Position numbers and translations under genes: made by a program. Shown piece by piece: positions 10,715-17,544 of a stretch of DNA of 64,000 nt. Each line of letters starts with the position of its first letter. The first letter of the stretch is position 1. The notes beneath the pieces were generated by a model. The model was not told the origin of the DNA and made no database searches. It saw only the letters and a list, made by a program, of their open reading frames with translations. Source of the DNA: Duganella sp. SG902 (GTDB lineage: Bacteria > Pseudomonadota > Gammaproteobacteria > Burkholderiales > Burkholderiaceae_D); assembly GCF_013376005.1 (NCBI RefSeq), contig NZ_JABMJK010000013.1:1-64000 (forward strand), given 5' to 3'.

Positions 10715-10750
10715 ATGAGAGCTCGGAAATCCCCTAGCGAGAACTCTCAT
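10715..10750 (+). promoter_or_regulatory. Inverted repeat that pairs the start codon of the coiled-coil gene
   Basis: ATGAGAG (10715-10721) is the exact complement of CTCTCAT (10744-10750), whose last two bases are the A and T of the start codon. The stem continues inward with CTCG (10722-10725) against CGAG (10738-10741) after a 2-nt bulge. In an mRNA beginning upstream of 10715 this 11-bp stem would bury the initiation site. No strong Shine-Dalgarno is visible. A DNA-level operator role is equally possible. Confidence 0.45.
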
Positions 10751-13028
10751 GAACGACAACGATCTGCTCCCGATTCCCATGGTCTCGCTGCATGAGGCGG
10801 AGGAGCCCGCCGCCATGCCGCGCGCCGCGATGGAAATGAAAGCCATCCAGGAAGCGATCGCTCGGGTGGAGGCCGAAGCCAAGGCCGCGTGCGCCGCCGA
10901 AAGCCGCGCCCACGCCGAAGCGCGGGCCCGCGCGCTGGCCGAGGACCGCGCCGCCATGGACGCCGCCGCCGCCGCCGTGGCGCTGCAAAACGCGCAGGCG
11001 GCGGAGGAGGCGATCAAGGCCAACCAGGAGCGGCTGGAATCGCTGCGCGCCGCCGCCCAGGCCAGCGTGGCCCGGCTGGACGCCGTCAAGCAGGAAACCG
11101 CTGAGCTGCGCGCGCGCGCCGAGGCCGACAACCAGATCCGCCAGGCCGCCCAGGAGCGCGCCAAGGCCGAGGAAGAAAGCCGCAAGCGCGCCCACGAACA
11201 AATCGCCACCGAGGCCGAGCTGGCCGAGCAAGCCGCGCGCGCCGCCGCCGAGCTGCAGGCGCAAACCGAGCAAGCGCGGTTGCAAGCGGCCGAGCGCGTG
11301 GCCGCCGTGCAGGCCGCCAAGGAAGAAGTCGTGGGCATCGCGTCGGCCGACGCCCGTGTCGCCACGCTGGCGCGCGAGCGCGAGCGTCACGCCGCCGCCG
11401 CGCGCCAGACCGCGCAACAACTGGCGGAAGCCGAGGCGGAGGCGCTGGAGCTGACCAAGCAGCGCGAGCGCGCCGACCAGATCGCGCTGGAATCGGCCTT
11501 CAACCGATCCGCCGCCGAGGTGCGCGCGCTGGAGGAAGCGCGCGCGCTGGCCCACCTGGAGCAGGAGCGCGAACAGATCGCGCTGGCCAAGGCCGAATCC
11601 GAGCGCAGCGCCGCGCAATCGCTGCGCATGCGCCTGCAAACCGAAAAAGAAATCCGCGACGCCGCGATTCACCGCGAGCGCATGGAAGCCGTGGCGGCGG
11701 CGGCGGCGCAAGCGCGGCGCGAGGCGGACGCCCGCATCATCGCCGCCACCGAGGCGCGCATCGAAGTCGACAACCAACTGCGCGCGGTGGCGCAAGCGCG
11801 CGTGCTGGCGGAAGAGGAAGCCGAGATCGCCACGCTGGCCAAGGTGGAAGCCGAAGCCGAGGCGATGGAGCAGGCCAAGCTGCGCCAGGCCGCCGATGAA
11901 GCGGCTGCCGAGGCGGCCCGCGCCGACGCGCAGGAACAGCAACGCGCCAGCGAACTGGCCAACGAACGCGCCGCCAAGTCGCGCGCCGCGGCCGAACTGC
12001 TGGCTAGCCAGAACGCCGCCGAGCAACAGGAAATCGCCACCCTGGCGCAGCACGTGGAAGCGCAAAGCGCCGCCGCCGCGCTGGCCGGGCAGCGTGCCGC
12101 GCAGGCGGCGCAGTTGTTGCAGGCCGAGCAGGAACGTGCGGCGGCCGAGCAGCAAGCCATCGTCGCGCTGAAAGAAAAGCTGGACGCCGAGCAGCTGGCG
12201 ACCGAGGCCGCGCAACAGCGCGCCGCCGCCGAGCGTGCGCAAACCGAGGCCTTGCGCCAGCAACGCGAAGCCGACCAACGCCTGGCCGAGGCCGCCAATC
12301 AGGAAGCCGAGGCGGCGCGCGTGATGGCGGCGCAAGTGTCGGCCGAAGCCGAGCAGAAAGCCATTGCCGCGCAGGCGCTGGCGGCGCAGGCCCACCTGGC
12401 GGTGGAATTGGGCGTGGTGCATGCCGAGCGCGCCCGGGTGGAACAGGACAAAGCCGCCAAGGCGGAAGCATTGCTCGCCGCCGAGCGCGAGTTCGTGGAA
12501 ACCGAGCGCAAATCGCTGGCGTTGATCGACCAAAAGCTGACGCAGCAACGCATCGCCACCGCATCCGAGCTGCGCGCCTCGCAAGCGATTGCTGGCCGCC
12601 TGGAAGCGGAAAAGAACGTCGCCGCGAGCGCGCGTCAGCGTGCCGACGAAGCCCAGGCTGAAGCGGACGCGATGCGTCTGCGCGAAGAGGCCGAGCAGGA
12701 AGCCGCGCAAGCGGTGGCCGACAAGGCGGCGGCGCAGAAAGCCCTGCTGGAGGCCGCGCAGGCCCACGCCGCGATGCAGCGCAAAGTGGCCGACACCACG
12801 GCCGCGATGACCGTCGCCAAGCAAAAACTGCTGGAACTGGAAACGCGCCGTCTGGCGGCGGCACAGAAAGTGCTGGCGTCGGTGCAAGCCAAGATCGCGG
12901 CGGAAGAAGCGCTGGCGGCGGAGGGCGGCACCGTGGTCGCCACCCTCGACGACGCCCGCGCCCGCAAAGAAGCCGCCCGCCAATCCACCCCCGCCGAGCC
13001 CGCCAAAGCCGTCTGGCGCGCCCGCTAA
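10749..13028 (+). CDS. Alanine-rich, very long coiled-coil protein of unknown function
   Basis: 759 residues and I do not recognise a named family. After a short N-terminus (MNDNDLLPIPMVSLHEAEE) nearly the whole protein is charged, alanine-rich helix (runs such as EARARALAEDRAAMDAAAA and QERAKAEEESRKRAHEQ). It has few prolines or glycines until the C-terminal STPAEPAKAVW tail. No signal peptide, membrane segment or enzymatic motif is visible, so it is probably a cytoplasmic rod or filament. Composition resembles the helical middle of TolA or cytoskeletal scaffolds, but such similarity is cheap in alanine-rich sequence. It stands alone after the efflux channel gene. A hairpin covers its start codon and a long palindrome follows its stop. 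The antisense 749-codon open frame is an artefact of the same codon bias. Confidence 0.75.
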   Translation: MNDNDLLPIPMVSLHEAEEPAAMPRAAMEMKAIQEAIARVEAEAKAACAAESRAHAEARARALAEDRAAMDAAAAAVALQNAQAAEEAIKANQERLESLRAAAQASVARLDAVKQETAELRARAEADNQIRQAAQERAKAEEESRKRAHEQIATEAELAEQAARAAAELQAQTEQARLQAAERVAAVQAAKEEVVGIASADARVATLARERERHAAAARQTAQQLAEAEAEALELTKQRERADQIALESAFNRSAAEVRALEEARALAHLEQEREQIALAKAESERSAAQSLRMRLQTEKEIRDAAIHRERMEAVAAAAAQARREADARIIAATEARIEVDNQLRAVAQARVLAEEEAEIATLAKVEAEAEAMEQAKLRQAADEAAAEAARADAQEQQRASELANERAAKSRAAAELLASQNAAEQQEIATLAQHVEAQSAAAALAGQRAAQAAQLLQAEQERAAAEQQAIVALKEKLDAEQLATEAAQQRAAAERAQTEALRQQREADQRLAEAANQEAEAARVMAAQVSAEAEQKAIAAQALAAQAHLAVELGVVHAERARVEQDKAAKAEALLAAEREFVETERKSLALIDQKLTQQRIATASELRASQAIAGRLEAEKNVAASARQRADEAQAEADAMRLREEAEQEAAQAVADKAAAQKALLEAAQAHAAMQRKVADTTAAMTVAKQKLLELETRRLAAAQKVLASVQAKIAAEEALAAEGGTVVATLDDARARKEAARQSTPAEPAKAVWRAR

Positions 13029-13031
13029 AAC

Positions 13032-13120
13032 TCCGGGGTCAGGTCCTCCATTTCGTCACACTGGAACTAAAATAGGCGGCGAAAGTTCCTGAATGACGAA
13101 ATGGAGGACCTGACCCCGGA
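13032..13120. repeat. Palindromic dispersed element, copy 1, between convergent genes
   Basis: Two perfect 27-nt arms (13032-13058 and 13094-13120) face each other around a 35-nt centre that holds a further GGAACT/AGTTCC pair. The outer 23 bases of each arm, beginning tccggggtcaggtcctcc, are identical to the arms at 35421 and 35510. The element starts 3 nt after the coiled-coil gene's stop and ends 7 nt before the barrel gene's stop, so it likely acts as a two-way terminator. It contains no open reading frame and resembles REP-like miniature elements. Confidence 0.85.
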
Positions 13121-13127
13121 TTTTGCG

Positions 13128-14081
13128 TTAAAAACTATAGCCGAGGCCGATCAGCAGCAGGTCGGCGTCGCGGTGGTAGTCGGTGACGACACGGTTCCAG
13201 GCCGCCTCGGCCACCACGCGCCGGTCCAGGTGGTAGCGCGCGCCCACGGTCACCAGACCCGACCGGTGCGAGCGCTGCCCCTCGCCATCCGGCACCTTGG
13301 CGTTGAAGTAGGGCCCCGCCCCCATGCCCAGTTCCACCTTCGGACTCAGCGAGCGAATCAGCCACAGTTGCGTGGCCACGCCGTTGCGCTTGCTCTGCGC
13401 GCTGTTGCCTTCGTGGATGGCGGTCACGGTCCAGTCCACATAGCGCCCCACCGCCCGCCGGTATTCAATCGCGCCGATCGCCGTGCTTTCCGAACGCAGG
13501 CTGTTGGTGATGCCTTGCCCCGCCATCAGCGTGACCGCCTCGTCCGCCGCGCTGCCCTCCAGGTGCAGCTTGTCGCCCTTGACCCCATCGAACCGGTAGC
13601 CCACGCCCAGCATCAGCGAGGTGGTCGAGTCCTTGCCGGACGGCGTGATGCGGTTGATCTGCACCTGGTTGTACCAGCGGCTGTCCGGGTAGTGGTAGGT
13701 GGCTTGCAGGCTGTAGATGTTGGCCCAGCCATGGTCGTTGGTGTAGCGGGCGCCGCTGGCGCTGTGCAGGTCGGTGGTGTCGAAGTAGTAGTACTGGCCG
13801 ACGCCGGCCCCGAAACTCCAGCCCGGCACGTTGCCGCCGGTGCGCGCCCAGAGTTGGCCGGCCACGCCGTCGCGGTGGTGGCTTTGCGGATGGCCTTCGT
13901 TCAGATAGCTCAGGCTCAGCGCGAAGTGCTCGCCCAGCGGATGCGAATACGAGGCGCCGGCGCTGAAGGTGGCTTCGTCGGCTTCCTTGACGCGCAGCGC
14001 GCCGCCGTAGACGGTCACTTCCTGCGCCGATGTCATGCCAGCCACGGCCAATGCCGCCGCTGCGAGTAGGGAACGTTGCAT
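13128..14081 (-). CDS. Outer-membrane beta-barrel protein, unknown substrate
   Basis: 317 residues with a cleavable signal peptide (MQRSLLAAAALAVAGMTSAQ). Alternating aromatic and polar strands follow, and the protein ends in GLGYSF, the terminal aromatic expected for BAM-inserted barrels. Many glycine and tyrosine turns (GVGQYYYF, SLMLGVGYRF, TVGARYHL) fit about twelve strands. I cannot assign a family. The gene converges with the coiled-coil gene across a palindromic element. A short membrane-anchored protein gene lies 75 bp upstream on the same strand. It could be a porin or a small barrel of the DUF481/PagL size class; function unknown. Confidence 0.7.
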   Translation of the reverse strand: MQRSLLAAAALAVAGMTSAQEVTVYGGALRVKEADEATFSAGASYSHPLGEHFALSLSYLNEGHPQSHHRDGVAGQLWARTGGNVPGWSFGAGVGQYYYFDTTDLHSASGARYTNDHGWANIYSLQATYHYPDSRWYNQVQINRITPSGKDSTTSLMLGVGYRFDGVKGDKLHLEGSAADEAVTLMAGQGITNSLRSESTAIGAIEYRRAVGRYVDWTVTAIHEGNSAQSKRNGVATQLWLIRSLSPKVELGMGAGPYFNAKVPDGEGQRSHRSGLVTVGARYHLDRRVVAEAAWNRVVTDYHRDADLLLIGLGYSF

Positions 14082-14156
14082 GATTGAAGTTCCGGCAAAA
14101 TGCCGAGTCTACCGGAAATCAAATCCCGGCGCTTTACGCCAGCGCGATTCCAGACC

Positions 14157-14525
14157 TCAAGGCTGGACCGTGACCTTGGTGATGTAATACTCGGTTTCTC
14201 CGAAGCACTGGGTCGGCACGCCCTTGTGCTGGGCGTAGCTGAGGATGACGCGCTTGCCGGTGGCGGCGCTCAGCTCCCTGGCGACCTGCTCGTCGCGCAC
14301 GCTGAATTCGAATTTCTCCGGGATCGCGCCCGGCATCGAGGTCAGCAGGATTTCACCTTCCCAGGTCTTGCACACCCAGCCGCGGCTGGAGAATTTTTGC
14401 AGGTAGCCGGCGCGCTCGCCATCCGAATACGAGATGTGCAGCATGGCCCAAGTGTAGGCGGCCAGCAGCACGGCGGCGGCCAGCAGGCCGATGAAGTACA
14501 GGAATACGCGTTTGGAGGTGGTCAT
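14157..14525 (-). CDS. Small membrane-anchored protein of unknown function
   Basis: 122 residues: a short basic start (MTTSKRV), one membrane helix (about residues 8-28) and a predicted periplasmic domain of about 90 residues. The domain has two cysteines (in GWVCKTW and PTQCFGE) that could form a disulphide. I do not recognise the family with certainty. The spacing (34 bp after the DUF475 gene stop, same strand) suggests it is transcribed with that gene. Confidence 0.65.
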   Translation of the reverse strand: MTTSKRVFLYFIGLLAAAVLLAAYTWAMLHISYSDGERAGYLQKFSSRGWVCKTWEGEILLTSMPGAIPEKFEFSVRDEQVARELSAATGKRVILSYAQHKGVPTQCFGETEYYITKVTVQP

Positions 14526-14559
14526 GGCGGTTCTGAGTTAGGCAATGTTGCGCATCTTA

Positions 14560-15621
14560 TCACGCGGCGTTCAGGCGTTTGTGGCGCACCGATGACCACA
14601 GCGAGACCACGATGAAGGCCACGCCCGACAGCCCGGTGAACCACTCGGGGATATGGTATTTCACGCTGGCCAGCATGATCACGGCCAGGATGCCGATCGC
14701 GTAGTGCGCGCCGTGCTCCAGGTAGACGTATTCGTCCAGCGTGCCCTTGTGCACCAGGAACACCGTCAGCGAGCGCACGAACATGGCGCCGATCGCCAGC
14801 CCCAGCATGATGATGACGACGTCGCTGGTGATGGCGAACGCGCCGATCACGCCGTCAAAGCTGAACGAGGCGTCCAGCACTTCCAGGTAGAGGAAGCCGC
14901 CGAAGCTGCCCTTGGCCACCGTGGCCACCACCGGGCCGACCCCGGCCTCGGTGATGTCGTCGTCGTCATCCTGTGGTTCCTCCTCCTCCAGCAGGCTGCT
15001 GATCCAGCCCACCGCCAGGTAGACGATCACGCCCACCACGCCGGCGGTCAGGACCTTGTATTGCTCGTCGGCGCCGACCAGCGACACGCAGGCGAACACC
15101 CCGGCCAGCGTCAGCAGCACGGCCAGGCTTTCGGTGCCGTGCTTGCCCAGCTTTTCCTCGATCCAGCCGAGCCAGTGCAGTTCCTTCTGGTCGTCGAACA
15201 GGAAGTTGAGGAACACCAGCAGCAGGAAGGCGCCGCCAAACGCCGCCACCTCGGCGTGCGCGCCGGTCAGGTGGCGCGAGTATTCCTCGGGCGTGGTGGT
15301 GGCCATGTGCCATACGTCCAGCAGCCCCAGCCCGGTGGCCATGGAGACGATCAGCAGCGGGAAGATCAGGCGCATGCCGAACACGGCCACCAGGATGCCG
15401 ACCGTCAGGAACAGCTTGCGCCAGAATTCGTTCCAGTGGCGCAGCACGGAGGCGTTGACCACCGCGTTGTCGAACGAGAGCGATACCTCCATCACGCCCA
15501 GCACGGCGGTGATCCACAGCGCCTGCGCCAGGCCGCTGACGCCGCCGTGGTTGTAGCCCCACCAGCCGGCCAGGGCCATGAGGAGGAAGGTGACGGCGAA
15601 CGAGACGCGGAAGTGCTGCAT
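14560..15621 (-). CDS. DUF475/TerC-like integral membrane protein, possible metal transporter
   Basis: 353 residues with about nine hydrophobic segments. Two related motifs stand out: MEVSLSFDNAVVNASVL (about residue 45) and LDASFSFDGVIGAF (about residue 250). These acidic, asparagine- or glycine-containing helices mark the TerC/YgdQ superfamily, some members of which export Mn2+ or protect against tellurite. The DUF475 group is the closest fit. A run of acidic residues (EEEEPQDDDDD) sits in a cytoplasmic loop. The 108-bp gap to the divergent gene leaves no room for a yybP-ykoY-type Mn2+ riboswitch. Metal export is inference from the family. Confidence 0.8.
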   Translation of the reverse strand: MQHFRVSFAVTFLLMALAGWWGYNHGGVSGLAQALWITAVLGVMEVSLSFDNAVVNASVLRHWNEFWRKLFLTVGILVAVFGMRLIFPLLIVSMATGLGLLDVWHMATTTPEEYSRHLTGAHAEVAAFGGAFLLLVFLNFLFDDQKELHWLGWIEEKLGKHGTESLAVLLTLAGVFACVSLVGADEQYKVLTAGVVGVIVYLAVGWISSLLEEEEPQDDDDDITEAGVGPVVATVAKGSFGGFLYLEVLDASFSFDGVIGAFAITSDVVIIMLGLAIGAMFVRSLTVFLVHKGTLDEYVYLEHGAHYAIGILAVIMLASVKYHIPEWFTGLSGVAFIVVSLWSSVRHKRLNAA

Positions 15622-15729
15622 AGTTATCTTTTTTGAATGATTGGGACAGCCTGAATTTTATATTACTTGCTTCCGCCACTGGGGGGCGTCTGCCATAATG
15701 TCGCCACAAAAATGCATAGGACCGCCACA

Positions 15730-16152
15730 ATGGACATCGCTTATCTCGTCACCCCGCTGATCACCTGGATCACGGTGGGGCCGATCAAATTCCTGATTAA
15801 TAGCGCCAGGGCGCGCAAGTGGGCCTTCAACCTGGTCGGCAACGGCGGCTTCCCGAGCAACCACAGCGCCGTGGTGTCCAGCATGGCGACCCTGATCGCG
15901 CTGCGCGAGGGCATCGGCCACCCGGCGTTCGGGGTGGCCGTGACGCTGTGCTTTATCGTGATCATCGACGCCAACAGCCTGCGCCAGCACGTCGGCAAGC
16001 AGGCGGCGGCCATCAACCGCCTCGCCGGGGAGGACGGCGGCCACAAGTGGCTGCGCGAGCGCATGGGCCACACGCTGGTGGAAATCGCCGGCGGCCTCGC
16101 CACCGGCATCATTATGGGTAACATCATTAACGCCATCTTCGGCCGCGGCTGA
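15730..16152 (+). CDS. Divergent PAP2 (DUF212/YuiD) family membrane protein
   Basis: 140 residues. The signature NGGFPSNHSAVVSSM and later IIDANSLRQHVGKQAAAIN are typical of PF02681, a divergent branch of the acid phosphatase/vanadium haloperoxidase fold. About four membrane segments are present. The enzyme activity of this family is not settled; a phosphatase acting on a lipid-linked substrate is possible. The start at 15730 has TAGGA upstream; two earlier in-frame starts lack a ribosome site. It is divergent from the DUF475 gene. Confidence 0.85.
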   Translation: MDIAYLVTPLITWITVGPIKFLINSARARKWAFNLVGNGGFPSNHSAVVSSMATLIALREGIGHPAFGVAVTLCFIVIIDANSLRQHVGKQAAAINRLAGEDGGHKWLRERMGHTLVEIAGGLATGIIMGNIINAIFGRG

Positions 16153-16175
16153 CTGTCCGCGCCGTCCGCTCCGGG

Positions 16176-16198
16176 CCGGACAATGTCCGGTTCCGCAC
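16176..16198 (+). promoter_or_regulatory. Palindrome CCGGACAATGTCCGG and half-overlapping TGTCCGGTTCCG site
   Basis: CCGGACAATGTCCGG (16176-16190) is a perfect 15-nt palindrome. Its right part continues as TGTCCGGTTCCGCAC (16184-16198), which matches 14 of 15 bases of the reverse complement of 34003-34017, the candidate activator site before the sigma-54 ABC operon. It lies about 70 bp upstream of the -35 box of the second RND operon. Shared regulation is inference. Confidence 0.4.
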
Positions 16199-16268
16199 CT
16201 CCCAGGTTTACCGTTCATCCCCGTATTTGGCGTTTCAGCCACAAATTCTGCCGTCCGTCGCACTGTGA

Positions 16269-16297
16269 TTGACCTGACAACCCGGGTCGCGGATACT
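16269..16297 (+). promoter_or_regulatory. Candidate sigma-70 promoter of the second RND operon
   Basis: TTGACC (16269-16274), a spacer of exactly 17 bases and GATACT (16292-16297) give a good sigma-70 promoter about 60 bp before the adaptor start. I looked for a -24/-12 promoter in the same gap and found none. Confidence 0.6.
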
Positions 16298-16359
16298 CTG
16301 CGCCCTGTAGTCTGGCTAATTCTAAAAGCACCGCACGTGCCACTTTCTCGGAGAACTTT

Positions 16360-17529
16360 ATGTTGCGCAAAACCCTTCTAGCTCTCGCCATTGCCTCGGC
16401 CCTGGTCGCATGCGGCAAATCCGCCAAGGAGCCTGAAAAAGCCGCCGCCAGCGCTTCGGCCTCTGCCCCGGCGGCGAAGGACGAGCAGAAAGTGACATTG
16501 CAGATGTCGCCGGAGGACACCCTGACCATCGAATCGAACGCGCTGGCGTCCGGCCCGGTCATCACCGGCTCGATCCAGCCCGAGCGCCGCGCCGACCTGC
16601 GCGCCGAGGTGAACGCGGTTGTAGTTCAGGTACTCAAGGAAAATGGCGAGACGGTTAAGAAAGGCGATGTGTTGCTGCGCCTGGACGAAACCGCCATCCG
16701 CGACAGCCTGACCTCGGCCGACGAGGCCACCCGCGCCGCCGAGCAGTCGCTGGCCCAGGCCCAGCGCATGTACGAGCGCCAGAAAACCCTGCTGGCCTCC
16801 GGCATGGTCTCGACCACCGCCATGGAGGACGCCGAGGTGCGCCGCAACAACGCCCAGAGCGACCTGGCGGCCGCCCGCTCGCGCTCGGTGACGGCGCGCC
16901 AGCAACTGACCCGCACCGTGGTGCGCGCGCCGTTCGACGGCATCGTCAGCGACCGCAAGGTGTCCAACGGCGACACGGCGCAGGTGGGCAAGGAGCTGAT
17001 CAAGGTGATCGACCCGGCCAGCATGCGCTTCGAGGGCATGGTCTCGGCCGACAAGATCGGCGAGGTGAAGGTGGGCCAGCCGGTGCTGTTCCGCGTCAAC
17101 GGTTACTCGGACCAGCATTTCAACGGCAGGATCAAGCGCGTCGATCCGGCCGCCAACGCCGTCACCCGCCAAGTCGAGGTGCTGGTGGACTTCGCCGACG
17201 CCAACCGCCCGGGCGTGGCCGGCCTGTACGCCGAGGGCCGCGTCGAGTCGAAGACCACTTCCTCGCTGATGGTGCCGCCGTCGGCGCTGGTGCAGGCCGG
17301 CGACAACAACTATGTGTGGCGCGTCAAGAACGGCGTGCTGGCCAAGGTGCCGCTGTCGATCGGCACCCGCGACGAGCGCAGCGGCCGCTGGCAGGTGCTG
17401 TCCGGCCTGCAGGCCGGCGACATGGTGGTGCGCGTGCCGGCCTCCGGCTTCAAGGATGGCCAGAAGGTGGTGCTGAGCGCGCCCAAGGCCGTGGCCTCGG
17501 CCTCGACCCCCAAGGTCTCGGAAAAATAA
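16360..17529 (+). CDS. RND efflux periplasmic adaptor (HlyD/MFP family) lipoprotein
   Basis: 389 residues. The signal MLRKTLLALAIASALVAC is a lipoprotein signal with cysteine 18. Then come a low-complexity alanine/serine linker, the first lipoyl half (LKENGETVKKGDVLLRLDE), a helical hairpin (about residues 120-185), the second lipoyl half (VRAPFDGIVSDRKVSNGDTAQ) and a beta-barrel. It bridges the inner-membrane pump encoded 15 nt downstream to an outer-membrane channel. No channel gene is adjacent, so a TolC-type protein from elsewhere is needed; the one at 9175 is a candidate. The Shine-Dalgarno is CGGAGAA. Confidence 0.92.
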   Translation: MLRKTLLALAIASALVACGKSAKEPEKAAASASASAPAAKDEQKVTLQMSPEDTLTIESNALASGPVITGSIQPERRADLRAEVNAVVVQVLKENGETVKKGDVLLRLDETAIRDSLTSADEATRAAEQSLAQAQRMYERQKTLLASGMVSTTAMEDAEVRRNNAQSDLAAARSRSVTARQQLTRTVVRAPFDGIVSDRKVSNGDTAQVGKELIKVIDPASMRFEGMVSADKIGEVKVGQPVLFRVNGYSDQHFNGRIKRVDPAANAVTRQVEVLVDFADANRPGVAGLYAEGRVESKTTSSLMVPPSALVQAGDNNYVWRVKNGVLAKVPLSIGTRDERSGRWQVLSGLQAGDMVVRVPASGFKDGQKVVLSAPKAVASASTPKVSEK

Positions 17530-17544
17530 AAAGGAATCCCCGCC

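Noticed and set aside
10734..12983. A 749-codon open frame on the minus strand
   Set aside because: It lies wholly antisense to the coiled-coil gene. Its glycine-leucine-arginine composition is what codon bias produces opposite alanine- and glutamate-rich sequence.
15622..15729. Possible Mn2+ riboswitch upstream of the DUF475/TerC-like gene
   Set aside because: The gap is only 108 bp and no paired helices typical of yybP-ykoY are visible.
16201..16359. A sigma-54 promoter for the second RND operon
   Set aside because: TGGC-containing strings here lack the GC doublet at the required 10-base spacing; a sigma-70 promoter fits better.
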